The notes below the pieces were generated by a model that did not search any database, had not been told where the DNA came from, and saw nothing but the letters and a program-made list of their open reading frames with translations. The translations under genes were made by a program, and so were the position numbers. 64,000 bases of DNA from Bicyclus anynana (lineage: Eukaryota; Arthropoda; Insecta; Lepidoptera; Nymphalidae), in NCBI RefSeq assembly GCF_947172395.1, contig NC_069093.1, positions 7,041,561 through 7,105,560 of the forward strand. The letters are read 5' to 3'. Below, one piece after another: positions 44,401 to 58,600 of this stretch (the stretch's first letter is position 1; each line of letters begins with the position of its first letter).

Positions 44401-44616
44401 TTATTGTTTGTCTTTCGTTTGTTCGTTTTCATCCTTTTCGGAATCATTTGTTCGTAATGGCAACGGTCCATGTTTCCATGCAACTGGGTAGCCATGCCTC
44501 TTGACGTCATCCCACCACAGCTGTTCGCCCTTCGCAAATATGAGGTACACAATGTTTGTGATGACTAGTACACCAAGACACACCCAAAACGCCACTCGCC
44601 ACTCCTTTAAGGTTGA
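44401..44616 (-). CDS. Gene A coding exon 8 with stop
   Basis: Acceptor ...TTGTTTACAG. Encodes 'STLKEWRVAFWVCLG', helix 12, 'GEQLWWDDV' and the charged tail. TAA at 44403-44401. Confidence 0.93.
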   Translation of the reverse strand, partial: STLKEWRVAFWVCLGVLVITNIVYLIFAKGEQLWWDDVKRHGYPVAWKHGPLPLRTNDSEKDENEQTKDKQ

Positions 44617-47600
44617 CTGTAAACAAAATAAATATAACGTCATTTATTAAAGACATTTTTGACGGCCTCCGTGGCGCAGTGGTATGCGCGGTGGATTTAC
44701 AAAACGGAGCTCCTGGGTTCGATCCCCAGCTGGGCAGATTGAGATTTTCTTAATTGGTCCAGGTCTGGCTGGTGGGAGGCTTCGGCCGTGGCTAGTTACC
44801 ACCCTACCGGCAAAGATGTACCGCCAAGCCATTTAGCGTTCCGGTACGATGCCGTGTAGAAACCGAAAGGGGTGTGGATTTTCATCCTCCTCCTAACAAG
44901 TTAGCCCGCTTCCATCTAAGACTACATCATCACTTACCATCAGGTGAGATTGTATTCAAGGGCTTACTTGTAAAGAATAAAAAAAAAAGACAAAAAATTC
45001 ATAATAAGGTGGACTGAGGACATCAAACGGGTTGCAGGGGTCCGCTGGATGCTGGCAGCTCAAGACCCTGTTGTTTGGAAGTCCATGCAAGAGGCCTATG
45101 TCTAGCAGTGGACGTCTATCGACTATTAATGATGATGATGAATGATAGCATGTCTCAACAATGTATGGTTCTCGTTTGGTACAATATTGCTCCTACTTTC
45201 CCTAATATCTGCTTAAAATACAAAATATAAAATAAATAATTAATTATTCATCGGTATTATTTTTTTGACCGCCGTGATAGCCCAGTGGATATGACCTCTA
45301 CCTCCGATTTCGGAGGCTGTGGGTTCGAATCCGGCCCGGAGCATGTACCTCCAACTTTTCAGTTGTGTGCATTTTAAGAAATTAAATATCACGTGTCTCA
45401 ATTGGTGAAGGAAAACATCGTGAGGAAACCTGCACACCAGAGAATTTCTCAATTCTCTGCGTGTGTGAAGTCTGCCAATCCGCATTGGGCCAGCGTGGTG
45501 GACTATTTGCCTAACCCCTCTCATTCTGAGAGGAGACTCGAGCTCAGCAGTGAGCCGTAGGTGGGTTGATAACGACGATTATTTTTTTGTTTACGTGTCA
45601 GTTGAAACAAACACGTTTTCTACACTAAAGATTATGTTAAAATGCAGCCTGTCTGATAAGATCAAAAATTATCATCCTGCAAATAATAAGATTGAAAAAC
45701 TGTCGAGTAATTTTTCTGATAAGAGCTTGTTATCAGCCCCCTGAACAGACAATAAGTGTGTACGGTGTTATTCTTTTGAACTATTTCCGACCACTTGTCA
45801 GGGCTAGATTAAAGAATAACAATGACACAGGTAGATAATGTGAGAGATTTACCAGTTTTAAGTGTCGTATAGTCTAACCATAAGTTTTATTTAGTCACTT
45901 TCTTACTATATGTCAAATAACAAAGACAAAATTGGAGAGTTATCCTACACGTATAGTACGAAGGTGATGAAACTGGCCCTTAAATAACTTAGTTTAACAA
46001 AAATATGAAAACAAGCTTCTAAACTAATGTTTTACCATATGGAGCATCAAAACAAATAAATTACTATTACTAATATCACAACCCGAAGATCACAGCTCAT
46101 TATTATCTACCATAATTTTGCTATATCACCGAGTTATTGTTAGCAAGTGTTCAGCTTGTGAACAAAAAAACCCCAAGAGACGGATAGTAAATTAAAATAT
46201 AGAATATAGAAAATAAGCTTTTCAATTTTAAATCTTAATACAAATATGTATTAAAGTGCGAAAGCAAGTTTGTGTGTCTATTTCTTACATTTTTACGGCT
46301 AAACCGCTGAAACGATTTAGATTTTTTTACAATGACAAATTGGACCTTGTAACAGAACCTATGTTATTTTTTATCCCAAAAAAATACAATTTGTAAAGAT
46401 GAGATTTTCACTAACCAATTTGAGAAGTCGGTTAATAAAAGTATACATAATTCATAAACAGATAGACATTTTATAAAACTTAAAATATTTTTACAAAGTT
46501 TGAAAAATCACACTTACGTTTGGAGTAAGTAGACCAATCAGATATGGCGTAATGATGCCAGAAATTGCGGCAATACCATTCACCATAGCAGTGGTAGTGC
46601 CAGCGTAGTTGGGTGTTATGTCAAGAGCATTGATCTTCATGCCGCTGTAGTACGCACCCATGAGAGTCATGGCGGCTATAAACCAAAATACTGCTAATGT
46701 TGTGTCACATCCTGAATACGAAGCAAGGATGATACAAATTCCTGGACCAGTGGCCGCTGAAATCAAATAAATAAATTTTAACCTTGAATAAATTAACCTT
46801 GAATAAAAAAGAAATATGTATAGCCTTTCTTGATGAAACTGTTTACCAACAAATAAATTACGAATGATGGTAGAAAACGCATGTCATATCATAACTTATT
46901 TATTTTAAATTATGTATGGTTTGTTTATAAAATGTTATATAAAATATATTAACCATTTTTAATTGTTCTAAGCTTATTAATCAAATTTATTTATAAATTA
47001 ATTATAATTATTATTAGGTACTAGCGGATGCCCGCGACTTCGTTCGCGTGAAACTCGATGTAAACTTTCAAATACCTACCCTACCCCTACCCTACCCCTA
47101 CCCTACCCCTATCCTACCCCTACCCTACCCCTACTCTACCCCTACCCTACCCCTACCCTACCACTACCATACCCATACCTTACCCCTACCCTACCCCTCC
47201 CCTACCCTACCCTACCCCTACCCCTACCCTACCCCTACCCTACTCCTACCCTACCCCTACCCTACCCCTACCCTATCCCTACCCTACCCCTACCCTACCC
47301 CTACCCTACCCCTACCCTACCCCTACCCTACCCTACCCCTACCCCTACCCTACCCCTACCCTACCCCTACCCTACCCCTACCCTACCCCTACCCTACCCT
47401 ACCCCTACCCTACCCCTACCCCTACCCTACCCCTACCCTACCCCTACCCTACCCCTACCCTACCCCTACCCTACCCCTACCCTACCCCTACCCTACCCCT
47501 ACCCTACCCCTACCCTACCCCTACCCTACCCGTACTCTACCCTACCTCTACCTTACGTTGAAATTTTTCCTGAATTTTCTTTGCTATAAACCTCACGGAG

Positions 47601-49632
47601 CCTGAGACCTTTCCAACGAATGCAAAACCGTGGAAATCGGTTCGTGCGTTCTGGAGTTATAGCGTCAGGAAGGAAAACCCGACTTATTTTTATATAGTAG
47701 ATGAAATGACTAGTGATTTATACCCTCATTTTTAATTTGTTTGTCGGTAAACAGTACTCATCAAGAAGGGCTGTAGTATAGTATCTATGTAATAATTATT
47801 TTAGGAAGAAGACATTTATCAACTTTCTTTTTAGAAGACAGTTTTAGAGCATCAGTCAAGGACGGGTCTCACTCCATTGGAGCATATTCTTAATCTATAT
47901 ATTAGAGTATCGAAGAATACGATTGACCAGTATAATTTGGCATTTTTGAATTTTAGGTCTGCAACCACGATTGCTAGTTTGTGTAATTTACACTAAGATA
48001 TATACATAAAGTAGAAAGATTTGTATTCTTGTAAGTAACGATAAACAATAAACTAACAAACTATTGAACCGATTTGAAAAATTCTTTCACCGATAAAAGG
48101 CTTCACTATCAGGGAGTAACATATGCTATATTTTATTCCCGTATTCCCACGAGATTCTGCTAATTCAGTATTTAATGTATCAAATATCTGGAGATCTAAT
48201 TAAATTTAATGAGATCTTACCTATAGTAGTATAAATCTTCCTTGCATTTTGTATACTATGAAACTTTCTCTTGATGCAGAAATCGCAAAGAAGCCCGAAG
48301 AAGAATGAGGCAATCCACATAGCGACGTACGGTATTGCTGACAGCAGACCAGCGGATTTGATGTTGAATTTCAGTACATCTGTCATGTATTTGGGTAAAT
48401 CTGTCACCATTGTAAAGTAGCCCCAGTCATGCCCTATCTGAAAAGTGAAAATCGTATATTTCAAATTCATACAAATCGTTACCAAAATTTAAATCTTGAA
48501 AAAGTATTTTTTAAAGTTACCAAATTCTTTAAAATCTTTAACATAATAAATATAAAAAATACTACAGTTTCAAAAACATAAAAATATTTAGCAAAAATTA
48601 AATCAAAATATATATTTGTAAAGTTACTAAAGAAACTCTAGGTAAACGAAAATATTTGCTTCAAAACATGGCAGATAATATTTGTACGCAGTCTGTTGCA
48701 AAAAAGTAATCTAGAAGTATATTAACCCCGCTTTTTTTGTCATGGTCGCGATATTGAGAAACAAAACGTGATCTAAATAAATAAATAGATCCAGTGGCGT
48801 ATTATATCATCTAAAACCCGTGACGAATTCATCGGTTGATGCCCCCAGAAAACCCCATATTATCATCACAATACCTAATTTATTTTTAAACATAATTCTA
48901 AGCTCACGGCCATACGGCTTGAGGCCCCTTTCAACCCTGGGCCCATGTCATGTCGCCAGCTTTTCCTTTATGTATAAATCCACCACTATGATAGAAAGAA
49001 GATACTTACACCAGCAATAATAAGGGACCAAAGAGGAACAGATCTAAGTAACGCCTTCCACGGTACAGGATCCAATATTTGTTTTTCACTATGAATTAAC
49101 GCTTGAACGTTTTCATTCAAGAACTTTTTCTCACTGTCAGATATGTATGGATGTGTGTTCGGTGTACTATAACAAAGGATGCACTGAAAACCAAAAAATA
49201 AAAAAAATATTTAAAAATGTTTCTCTATAAATAAAGACTAACTATTATAAAAATTACAAAAGCGTTGTTTACTGTCATTCTACAAGGAAACAATAAGTCA
49301 TGATTAGTTAAGGATCTAAAAATATTCTCTTGCCTAATTACAAATTCATAGTTGTTAAAAACAGTCTTGTGGATTTAATATAAGCCTATGATCACGTCAT
49401 GTAGCTTCTTTTATTTAATGAAATATATTTCTGCGAATAACAACTTACTTAAGTATAATAAAAACAATATGTTATTTGGTAATACATTATATACGCAAAT
49501 ATAAGAGCCCATGGACGTTGGGGCTCCAAGGTGCTGGAATGGCGCCCCCGCTCTGAAAAGAGCAGTCTAGCATCTAGAGGGTTGCAGGGACCAATGACGT
49601 CCAATGCCCAGCTGGACGTCATTCGACTAATA

Positions 49633-49666
<34 letters not shown>

Positions 49667-52600
49667 ATAGTTAAGTAAATAATTTCAATATTCACTGTAT
49701 CTATTTTACATTAAAAGTACCTGTGATAATTATTCTTTTTTTTAGTTCTGAAGTTTAAAATTAATTATTATTGCATAAAATCAATAATACTAATTACTAA
49801 CTATTGCAAGTACCTACTTAATAATTAATTACAAAAAAAATACTTTCATGACAAATTATTTAACTTTTAAGAAAATATTGTTGTAGGTACCTATAGGTAA
49901 TAAGAATCAATACATCGTCCAATAAATAATCTTATTCTTTAACTAGCATATCTTATTTACTTTAATTTAACATCCTAAAATGCTTGTTATAGTCTGGCAA
50001 GTTCGTTGATAACACTACCATGATATGCGGGCGACATGGGGAAAGACTGCGCAGGTGTGAAATCGTGCTTGCGAGGAAGTGTCGTGCATCAGTCGTGGGT
50101 TTTTCATTCATCACTAAACGCTTCCGGCTCGCGCGCAACATCGGGAGTGTTACGAACGAAGTTGCCAAGTATGTTATGTTATTGTATAACTTGTATACGT
50201 ATGACAATGTAATGCGTAATGAGTTATTACGGCGTATTTATTAAGGCCTCTAAAGACGTCATATTTGAAAACAATTCGTGTTATTTATTTGCACCAAAGG
50301 GTCAATTACTCAATTGATCTACCGTCTATTGGATCAATGGTGACGGAATATTGAACCATTATTTCCGCGTGGCGAATTTCTTCAATAACAATGGTAGGTA
50401 TTCAAAAACACCATTGATAAATCACACTGTAGATATTTATTACAAGGTACTGAAGATCGAACGATGCAGTTGTTTTAATATTCCTTTTAGCAGACTCAGA
50501 AGTGATTACAAAAATAAGAAAACTAATGTCGAACAAAGGTTATGTATGTATATATTAGGTTCACAAGATTTGTCAGGACAACTTAATTAACAAATCAAAC
50601 TGTAACCAAAATAAGACTAGAATGGCAGAGAATGACCTTGAGTGATGTCACGCACTTGTGAACATTGTGTGTAGGGTTAAAGGATCCTTTGACTGTTAAC
50701 AAACACTCCCCTTTTCCACTTAAGTCACTCTCCCCGCCTATCCCAAGTAACCCATAAAGAATACAACAAGAGATGTGGACGGCTCGAACGCCACGAGCAC
50801 ACTGAAGTCGTCCGTACCGCAAGTCGTTGCAACGCGGCGATAACATTCCTTAGTTAGGTTAGCGCGTGTGGCTTCTAGGTCCTGGGTTAATTCCAAAGTC
50901 GGGCTACGAATTTCTTTTTTTTCATCTACAAGTTAACCACAATCTCACCTGATGGTGAGTGAAGAAGCAACCTAAGATGGAAACGAGCTAAGTTGGTAGA
51001 AGTAGGATGAAAATCCACACCCCTTTCGGTTTCTATACGAGATCGTATCAATACGCTAAATCGCTTGGCGGTACGTCTATGCCGTCTAAAGCAGGATGGT
51101 AACTAGCCACGGCCCAAGCCTCAAATATAATACCAATATTATACAAGAATTTTCTTTCTTTCAGGGCAAATTCACAGGTGGTATCTACACAATCGTGCCT
51201 CGGACAACGCGCTATGTCTCGGTCATTATCGTTAACCATTAAAATAAGCAGATAATATAGCATATTTTACACATTGTAAGGACGAGTTAGTAACATGCAT
51301 TATTTTGCTGTTCTCACACTGCTGATTTTTGGAATGGAACCAAATTTTACTCTGGATTAACTTACTTTTCATCTACTAGACTACTAACCAAACCTAACCT
51401 TTTTTTTTTAACGTGGGGAAATCCTTATGGATACCTTCTCACCACGGGGAGGCAAGAAGGTTATGTCAGACTTCAACCGACTAAAACCCCACGGTGTCCC
51501 GACTCGCCGCCTGATGACTGAGCCACGGGAACATTTCATAAACTATCGCAACCCAGCCAGCGTAATTAAGCACTCTTAATCAAGCTCTCCTCTTAACCTA
51601 ACCTAACCTAACCTAACTAGAACCATGGAAAAATCCATGAACAGGACGCCCGCGATTTCGTCCGCGTGGAATTCAGTTTTTAACAAATCACGCGGGAACC
51701 ATAGATTTTTCCGGGATAAATAGTAGCTTATGTGTTAATCCAGAGTAAAATATATTTCCATTCAAAATTTCAGCCAAATCGCTTTAGTAGCCGCAACACA
51801 ACGTAGGAACAAACATACACACTTACACACAAACTTTCGCTTATATAATATTAGTGTGATTAGCGGATGCCCGCAATTTCTGGGTTTAAATTTTCCCAAA
51901 TCCCGCGGGATCCATAGGTTTTTATAATAATAATAATAAAGCCTTTTATTTCCCGAAATATATACAGTTGTTAACAAATACATTACAATAATTTAAAAAA
52001 TAAAAGTAGGCACACATTAAAATTCAAACTACACTATAACTATAGAATATATCTTATTTCAGTGTGCCTTACGTTATAGGTTTTTACGGGATAAAAATTT
52101 TCGTGCTTTTGCTTTTGTTGCTGTTTAGCCTCTTCTAACTTATAGTGAAAATCTTATTAAAATCCACCAACCAGACCGGATTAAATCCAGGGATTAGGCC
52201 GAACAAACAATCAGACAAAATTATGAATGTTATTTAAACGGGTACATACCACTATAAATCATTAATCAGACAAAAATTTAAAAAAAATTTGCTTGTTTCA
52301 GTATCGTATTAAAAAACTGTATGTAGGTACTTGATAAAACACAGTTATTTCGAAATTGCCTACAGACACTTCAATTTTATATATACAGGATGCTCGGGAG
52401 TATTTCCCATAACTTCAAGGTGTTGACGAGTCCACTTATAGGAGCCGAACTGCATAACTAAATTTTTTAACTAAAAAAAACTTTTTATGTTTTCATACAA
52501 AGTAATTCAAATAACTCCGACTATCCATGAAACACACGCTTTTAGGTAAAATTATATAATAATTTAATATTTTTTTATTCAGTGACAATTTAAAATCGTG

Positions 52601-55600
52601 ATGACAGTACAAAAGTAGTGTTATACTGTCATCACGATTCATGATGTAAACGAGTCATTTTTAATAAGAGCGACGACATAGTTGCAACTGGCACTCTGCA
52701 TTCCGCACTTTACTATTTAGCTACATCGTGATATTTATCAATGAATAAGTTGCTACGTCATTACTATAAGGATGGACTAGAAGGATGGATAAGGATTCAT
52801 TTCAAGATCTATTTGCATTTTCCCATAAAGAATTTATCACCATAGGTATGGGAAATACTCACGAGCATCCTGTATATTAGATAGTAGTTAAGATTAGATA
52901 TAAGTTATTATAAAAGCATTTACCCATAACGCAAACCATGCAAGACCAAGACCACCGAACATGTAAAACACGTTTTCCCATGTTCCCGCATGCATTATGA
53001 GGCCTGAGAAATACGACCCAGCGATATTACCGATCTGGGCACCACCAAATACTATTGCACCCATACGTGCCCTTTCGGCTTTTGGCGCCCATTTAGATAT
53101 CATGGCCATCAGTGCCGGCATAGTTGGGCCCTGAAACAAAAAAGTGCATGTAATTTCTAACTCTAAACTAAATGCTAGGACTATTCAACTTTTTCCGGTC
53201 AAATTATCCCTTTATTTAGGTACCTAACACTTATATTTTATATATATCTACCATTATAGGTACTGAAAATTTACATAAACGTAAACTTAACTTCGTACAC
53301 ATTTTTTTTTAAATCGAAGTTTGAAAGTTTTTCAAATGACGCGGCGTTCCAAGTGTTCTGCGAAATGTTATATCATAAAACTACTTCTATAGATATAGAG
53401 AATTGTCGTCAAAAATTGTCATGTTGTACATACTTTTGGTACAATAAAGTGTATTATATTAAGCTAGTTGTCACTTTTTGTTATTGTTTATTATCGTTCT
53501 ACTATATAGATTGAAAACAAATTATCATATTTTTTTGAAACATGATCGCAAACATGAAAATTTTAATTATTATATATTTTTCCATCCATCCATTCAGCTA
53601 TGATGGTCTATATTTCAACTGTTTCATGACGTCCCGCTAACAAATCCTTTACAAACGGAGCGTTTGCCAAAAATATTAGTTAACAATAAGCTTGACGTTT
53701 AGTACATCAAGTAACATTGTGACGTCAGAAAACACCTGTTGGCCATGATGGTCTATATTTCAACTGTTTCATGACGTCCCGCTAACAAATCCTTTACAAA
53801 CGGAGCGTTTGCCAAAAATATTAGTTAACAATAAGCTTGACCTTTAGTACATCAAGTAACACTGTGACGTCACAAAATGGACGACAGCGTTTTTGACGTT
53901 TGGAAAATTTGAAAAAAATACATGATCTTTATATTATGATTTTTAAGACATCCTTAACTTTTATTAATTAATCGATATATTTCAGACCCACAAAATTAAT
54001 ATTGTTTATATTAAATTTGATCATCAAGTAACATTGTGACGTCAGAAAACACCTGTTGGCCATGATGGTCTATATTTCAACTGTTTCATGACGTCTCGAT
54101 AATACATCCTTTACAAACGGAGCATTTGACAAAAATATTAGTAAACAATTAGCTTGACCTTTAGTACATCAAGTAACACTGTGACGTCACAAAATGGACG
54201 ACAGCGTTTTTGACGTTTGGAAAATTTGAAAAAAATACATGATCTTTATATTATGATTTTTAAGACATCCTTAACTTTTATTAATTAATCTATATATTTC
54301 AGACCCTCATTCCATGTACTACACAAAATTAATATTGTTTATATTAAATTTAACTAAAATGAAAGTAGAAACAAAGTGTTATTACCTCACCAAAACCTTC
54401 AATAACACGTAGAATAAACAACGCGGTCGCGCCACCAGTTTTGACAGCATACGGGGTGATGAATGTGCAAACAGCTGTCGATAACAACCCACCCCCAAGC
54501 ACCCACTTCCCACCATATCGTTCAGCAAACATCCCGCCGGGAATATGCGTTATGACGTAGCCGTAGTAAAACGAACTTAGTATGAGACCTTGAGTTGCTT
54601 CGCTCCATTCAAAAAGCACAGGCTGTAAAAAAATATTATCTTATCATCATAGTTGTAGCCGAGCGTTAGTATACGAGCCGTGATAGCCCAGTGGATATGA
54701 CCTCTGCCTCCGATTCCGGAGGGTGTGGGGTTCGAATCCGGTCCGGGGCATGCACCTCCAACTTTTCAGTTGCGTGCATTTTAAGAAATTAAATATCACG
54801 TGTCTCAATCGGTGAAGGAAAACATCGTGAGGAAACCTGCATACCAGAAAATTATCTTAATTTTCTGCGTGTGTGAAGTCTGCTAATCCGCATTGGACCA
54901 GCGTGGCTATTAGCCTAACCCCTCTCATTGTGAGAGGAGACTCGAGCTCAGCAGTGAGCCGAATATGGGTTGATGACGACTATAGCCCTCTAATATAAAG
55001 AGGGGTGTTATGAGTTTGACGTGTCTGTCTGTCTGTGTCATCATAGCTCCCGAACAAATGAAACGATTTTAATTTAGTTTAATTTGTATGAAAGGTGACT
55101 TATGTGCGAGTGTTTTTAGACATGTTTGATGAAAATCTGTTCAGCGGTTTTAAAGTTTTGTGGGGTGAAAGTGGGGAAGAATAACCAAATATATATTAAA
55201 TGTATAAGACAATAATTGAAAAAACATCTGCATCTTTTTTATGATAAACTAGCCGACGCCCGCGACTTCGTCCTACTCTAACCCTACCCTACCCCTACCC
55301 TTACCTTACCGCTAATCTACCCCTACCCTATCGCTAATCTACCCCTACCCTACCCTACGCTACCCCTACGCTATCCCTACCCTACAATGAAACGTTTCAT
55401 AAATATACCTTATGCACCCCCGTTTATGATAAATTTTGGCTAGAAATACCTACATATTCAAAAACACTGATGATATTATGCGGAAGAACGAGTTGTTGTT
55501 CTTTCGCATTTTAAGCTTATATATTATGTTTTCATATAAAATCCAATTATGTTTACATACAAAATCCAATTATGTTTTCATACAAAAGCACACAAAAGCC

Positions 55601-58600
55601 AAATAAATCTGAATATTTTACCTTGTTTATATTACAAGTGAAAATAATCAAAATTAAAGCTGATAAATGCATAGAGACACGTGTCTTGTACTTTATCAAT
55701 AAATGACACTGTAGTTTATCAAACTATAAGTGGTATATTACCGCGATCAAAGGGATAACCGATCGAGGCCATCAATTTCACTTGACAAATTTCACCTACA
55801 AACATCAAGTGTTATAAAGTTTTACTTTATACTTTTATAAAGCTCAAGAATTTAAAATAGTATTTACCCGACTGCAAGAAGGGTTATGTTTTTCGTGCGT
55901 ATCTTGTATGTATGTATGTAATATTCTTTATTACCTCATGTCTTCCAAATCACTGAACGGATTTACGTAATTAGGATATCGTTAGATTTGTCTCAATAAC
56001 TCAAGTGTTCTTAGATAGGTGAAATTTAAAAAGAAGTAACAAGACGACTGTGAGATGCTATAGACTCGAGATAATTTTTTTTTTTTAATATTGCAATATG
56101 GGTATCAAATTCAAGAGCTTTTTGTAAGGATTCATAATGGTATATCGTCTCACAGTCGTTTTGTTATTTTTTTTAGTTTCACCTATCTAAGAACACTTGG
56201 GTTATTGAGACAAATCTAACGATATCCTAATTACGTAAATCCATTCAGTGGTTTGGAAGATATGAGGTAATAAAGAATATTACATACATACATACATACA
56301 TACAAGTTACGCGCGAAAAACAAAACCCTTCTTGCAGTCGGGTAAAAAGCTCTTCAGGAATTTTTCATCGTACTAATATCCCCCTTTCCCCATCAACTAG
56401 GCGAAAATCTTTAAGAGTTGGCTCGACAATAGTATCTACAACAAGAGGGCACATAAGCCAGGAGGTAAGAACCATAAGTCTCAGCCCGTAACCGTGGTTA
56501 GTTATTGGGGCTTATCTAATATTGATATAATAAGTATTGCGCCATAGATAATCGTATTAAACTATACACAATACTTTATGTTACCTATTTAGAAACACTC
56601 GATATTTTATAGCACCCTCGTGCAGTAGGTTTATAGCTTTACAGTACCACGGTGTGATATAGCAATACATGATGGTTTTAATGGCACTACAAATAGAGAT
56701 TTAGATAAAGTAGATAGTTGTAAATACAGTATACTGTGTTTAACAATGAATATTCCACTTCTTTGGTAAGTATTTACACAGCACATTTAATGCATCAAAC
56801 GAAGTTTCGTCTTTAATAATAATACTAGTAGCCGTCGCGCGGTTTCACCTGCGTATCCGCAGGAATATGGGGATAAAGAATAGCCTTTCTCGATAAATGG
56901 GCTATCTAACACTGAAAGAATTTTTCAAATCGGACCAGTAGTTCCTGAGATTAGCGCGTTTAATCAAACAAACAAACAAACTCTTCAGCTATATAATATA
57001 GATATTGTAGAAAATAGTAGTCTGAGACAGTTGCAAATCTCCTGGTGTCATCCCTACTTTCCCACCTTTAGGCAAGAAACTTTTTTAAAATTAATATGGT
57101 GCTAATTTTAAGGCCCTATCTAAGTAGTTATCGAAATCGGACAACACTATAAAAAGTTAATCGTAGTTTTTCTTTGCAATGTGTATACAATCAATTTCCT
57201 GTTTTCCTACTCTTAGAATTAGAAATTATATTAGAATAGAAAAAAAAATATATCGAAATCGGACCACTCATTAAAAAGTTACGCGTGGGCTAACATAACA
57301 AAAAATATACACGTCGAACCTTTTCTCAATTTTTCGTAGATTGAAAACGAACTTAGATTTTTACCTTTATTTCTAGATTGTCTTTGGTTTTTTACTTTTT
57401 CTATACATTATTTTACTCTACCAAAGAATAAAACACTCCTAATGTACAAAGATTAAAAAAAAATATGATTTTGAAATCCTCGTCTGTAGACCGCGCTTTT
57501 AGAGCGCGGTTTTAAAAACTGTCAGTACTAATCACAGACGTGTTTTGTACAGGTTATGAGTGATTATATGCCATCCTTGTTCTTTTTACTACATGTGAAA
57601 TAAGTTAGAGTGTGACAAGAATAGGTTAAAACAACAAAAAAAAGGTCAAAATGATATGAGTATGAAATCAATCTTTAGAAGCTTGATCCACACACAGGTT
57701 TTTCAAAATCGATCTTCTTAAGCGTGATTACACACACGAGGGGCTTTAGACGGAGAGTAAACGTCAATTACAATTTTTATCTCCGATGTCTTTGTCTCCA
57801 TGTTTGGAATAGTATTAAAATGGCTTACGTAGGAATGATGGCGACACATATATATAATGCTACTGAACTGTTAAGAAACTGAGCTCCATATATTTGTTTA
57901 ATGCTTACCCTATTAAAACATCTGCACTTACTAGTAAGTTTACAACGTCTAGTGTTTCTAAAGATTAGTTATTAAAGTAAATAAATGCAATAAAATTAAT
58001 AACAAACGTTTCTTTTAGGTACAAAAAATCAACAAATCCCACGGCAATACGTTTTAACTATAAATCATCAATGTTCTTTTAAAACAATTAAAAATTTTCG
58101 TAGTTTATATTGTACTTTCATGAAACATGTGCAAAACATACCAGACTGCATTAAAAAAAACCGGAAATTCAATCGCCTTGAAATTATTTTACGAGTAAAT
58201 ACTAAAAACCTTCCCTTAAAATATGCATTTAAATAACTAAATCTCAATCCCAATCAAAATTAGTTTTGGAAAAAAATCGCAAACTTCAAAACATACCTTC
58301 ATTTATGAATAGAACACAAAACCTTTGTAAAGTCGGTTAAAATAGTTACTGTACGTATTATTTATCCCGCAAGAGTAATAAAATAGAGATGCGGTATAAA
58401 AATGTACCCGGAAATGTATTAACATTTCTTCCTTATTTCTCTTCAACCTGTCACGTCCTTGGATGGCTACGAGATAATAACTCGAATTGAGGTAAAAACA
58501 TAAAACTGTGTTGACAAGAACGTATTGCTGTGTTCTTGTCCTAATTTATATGTTTTTATATAATTATCTTTTATATTTTATTAAGCGCAAGGTTCATAGC

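Noticed and set aside
47048..47605. Open frame of 185 codons, mostly (YPTPTLPLP)-like
   Set aside because: It is a translation of the CCTACCC minisatellite in a Helitron; 11-base units read open by composition, and it lies inside a gene A intron on the opposite strand.
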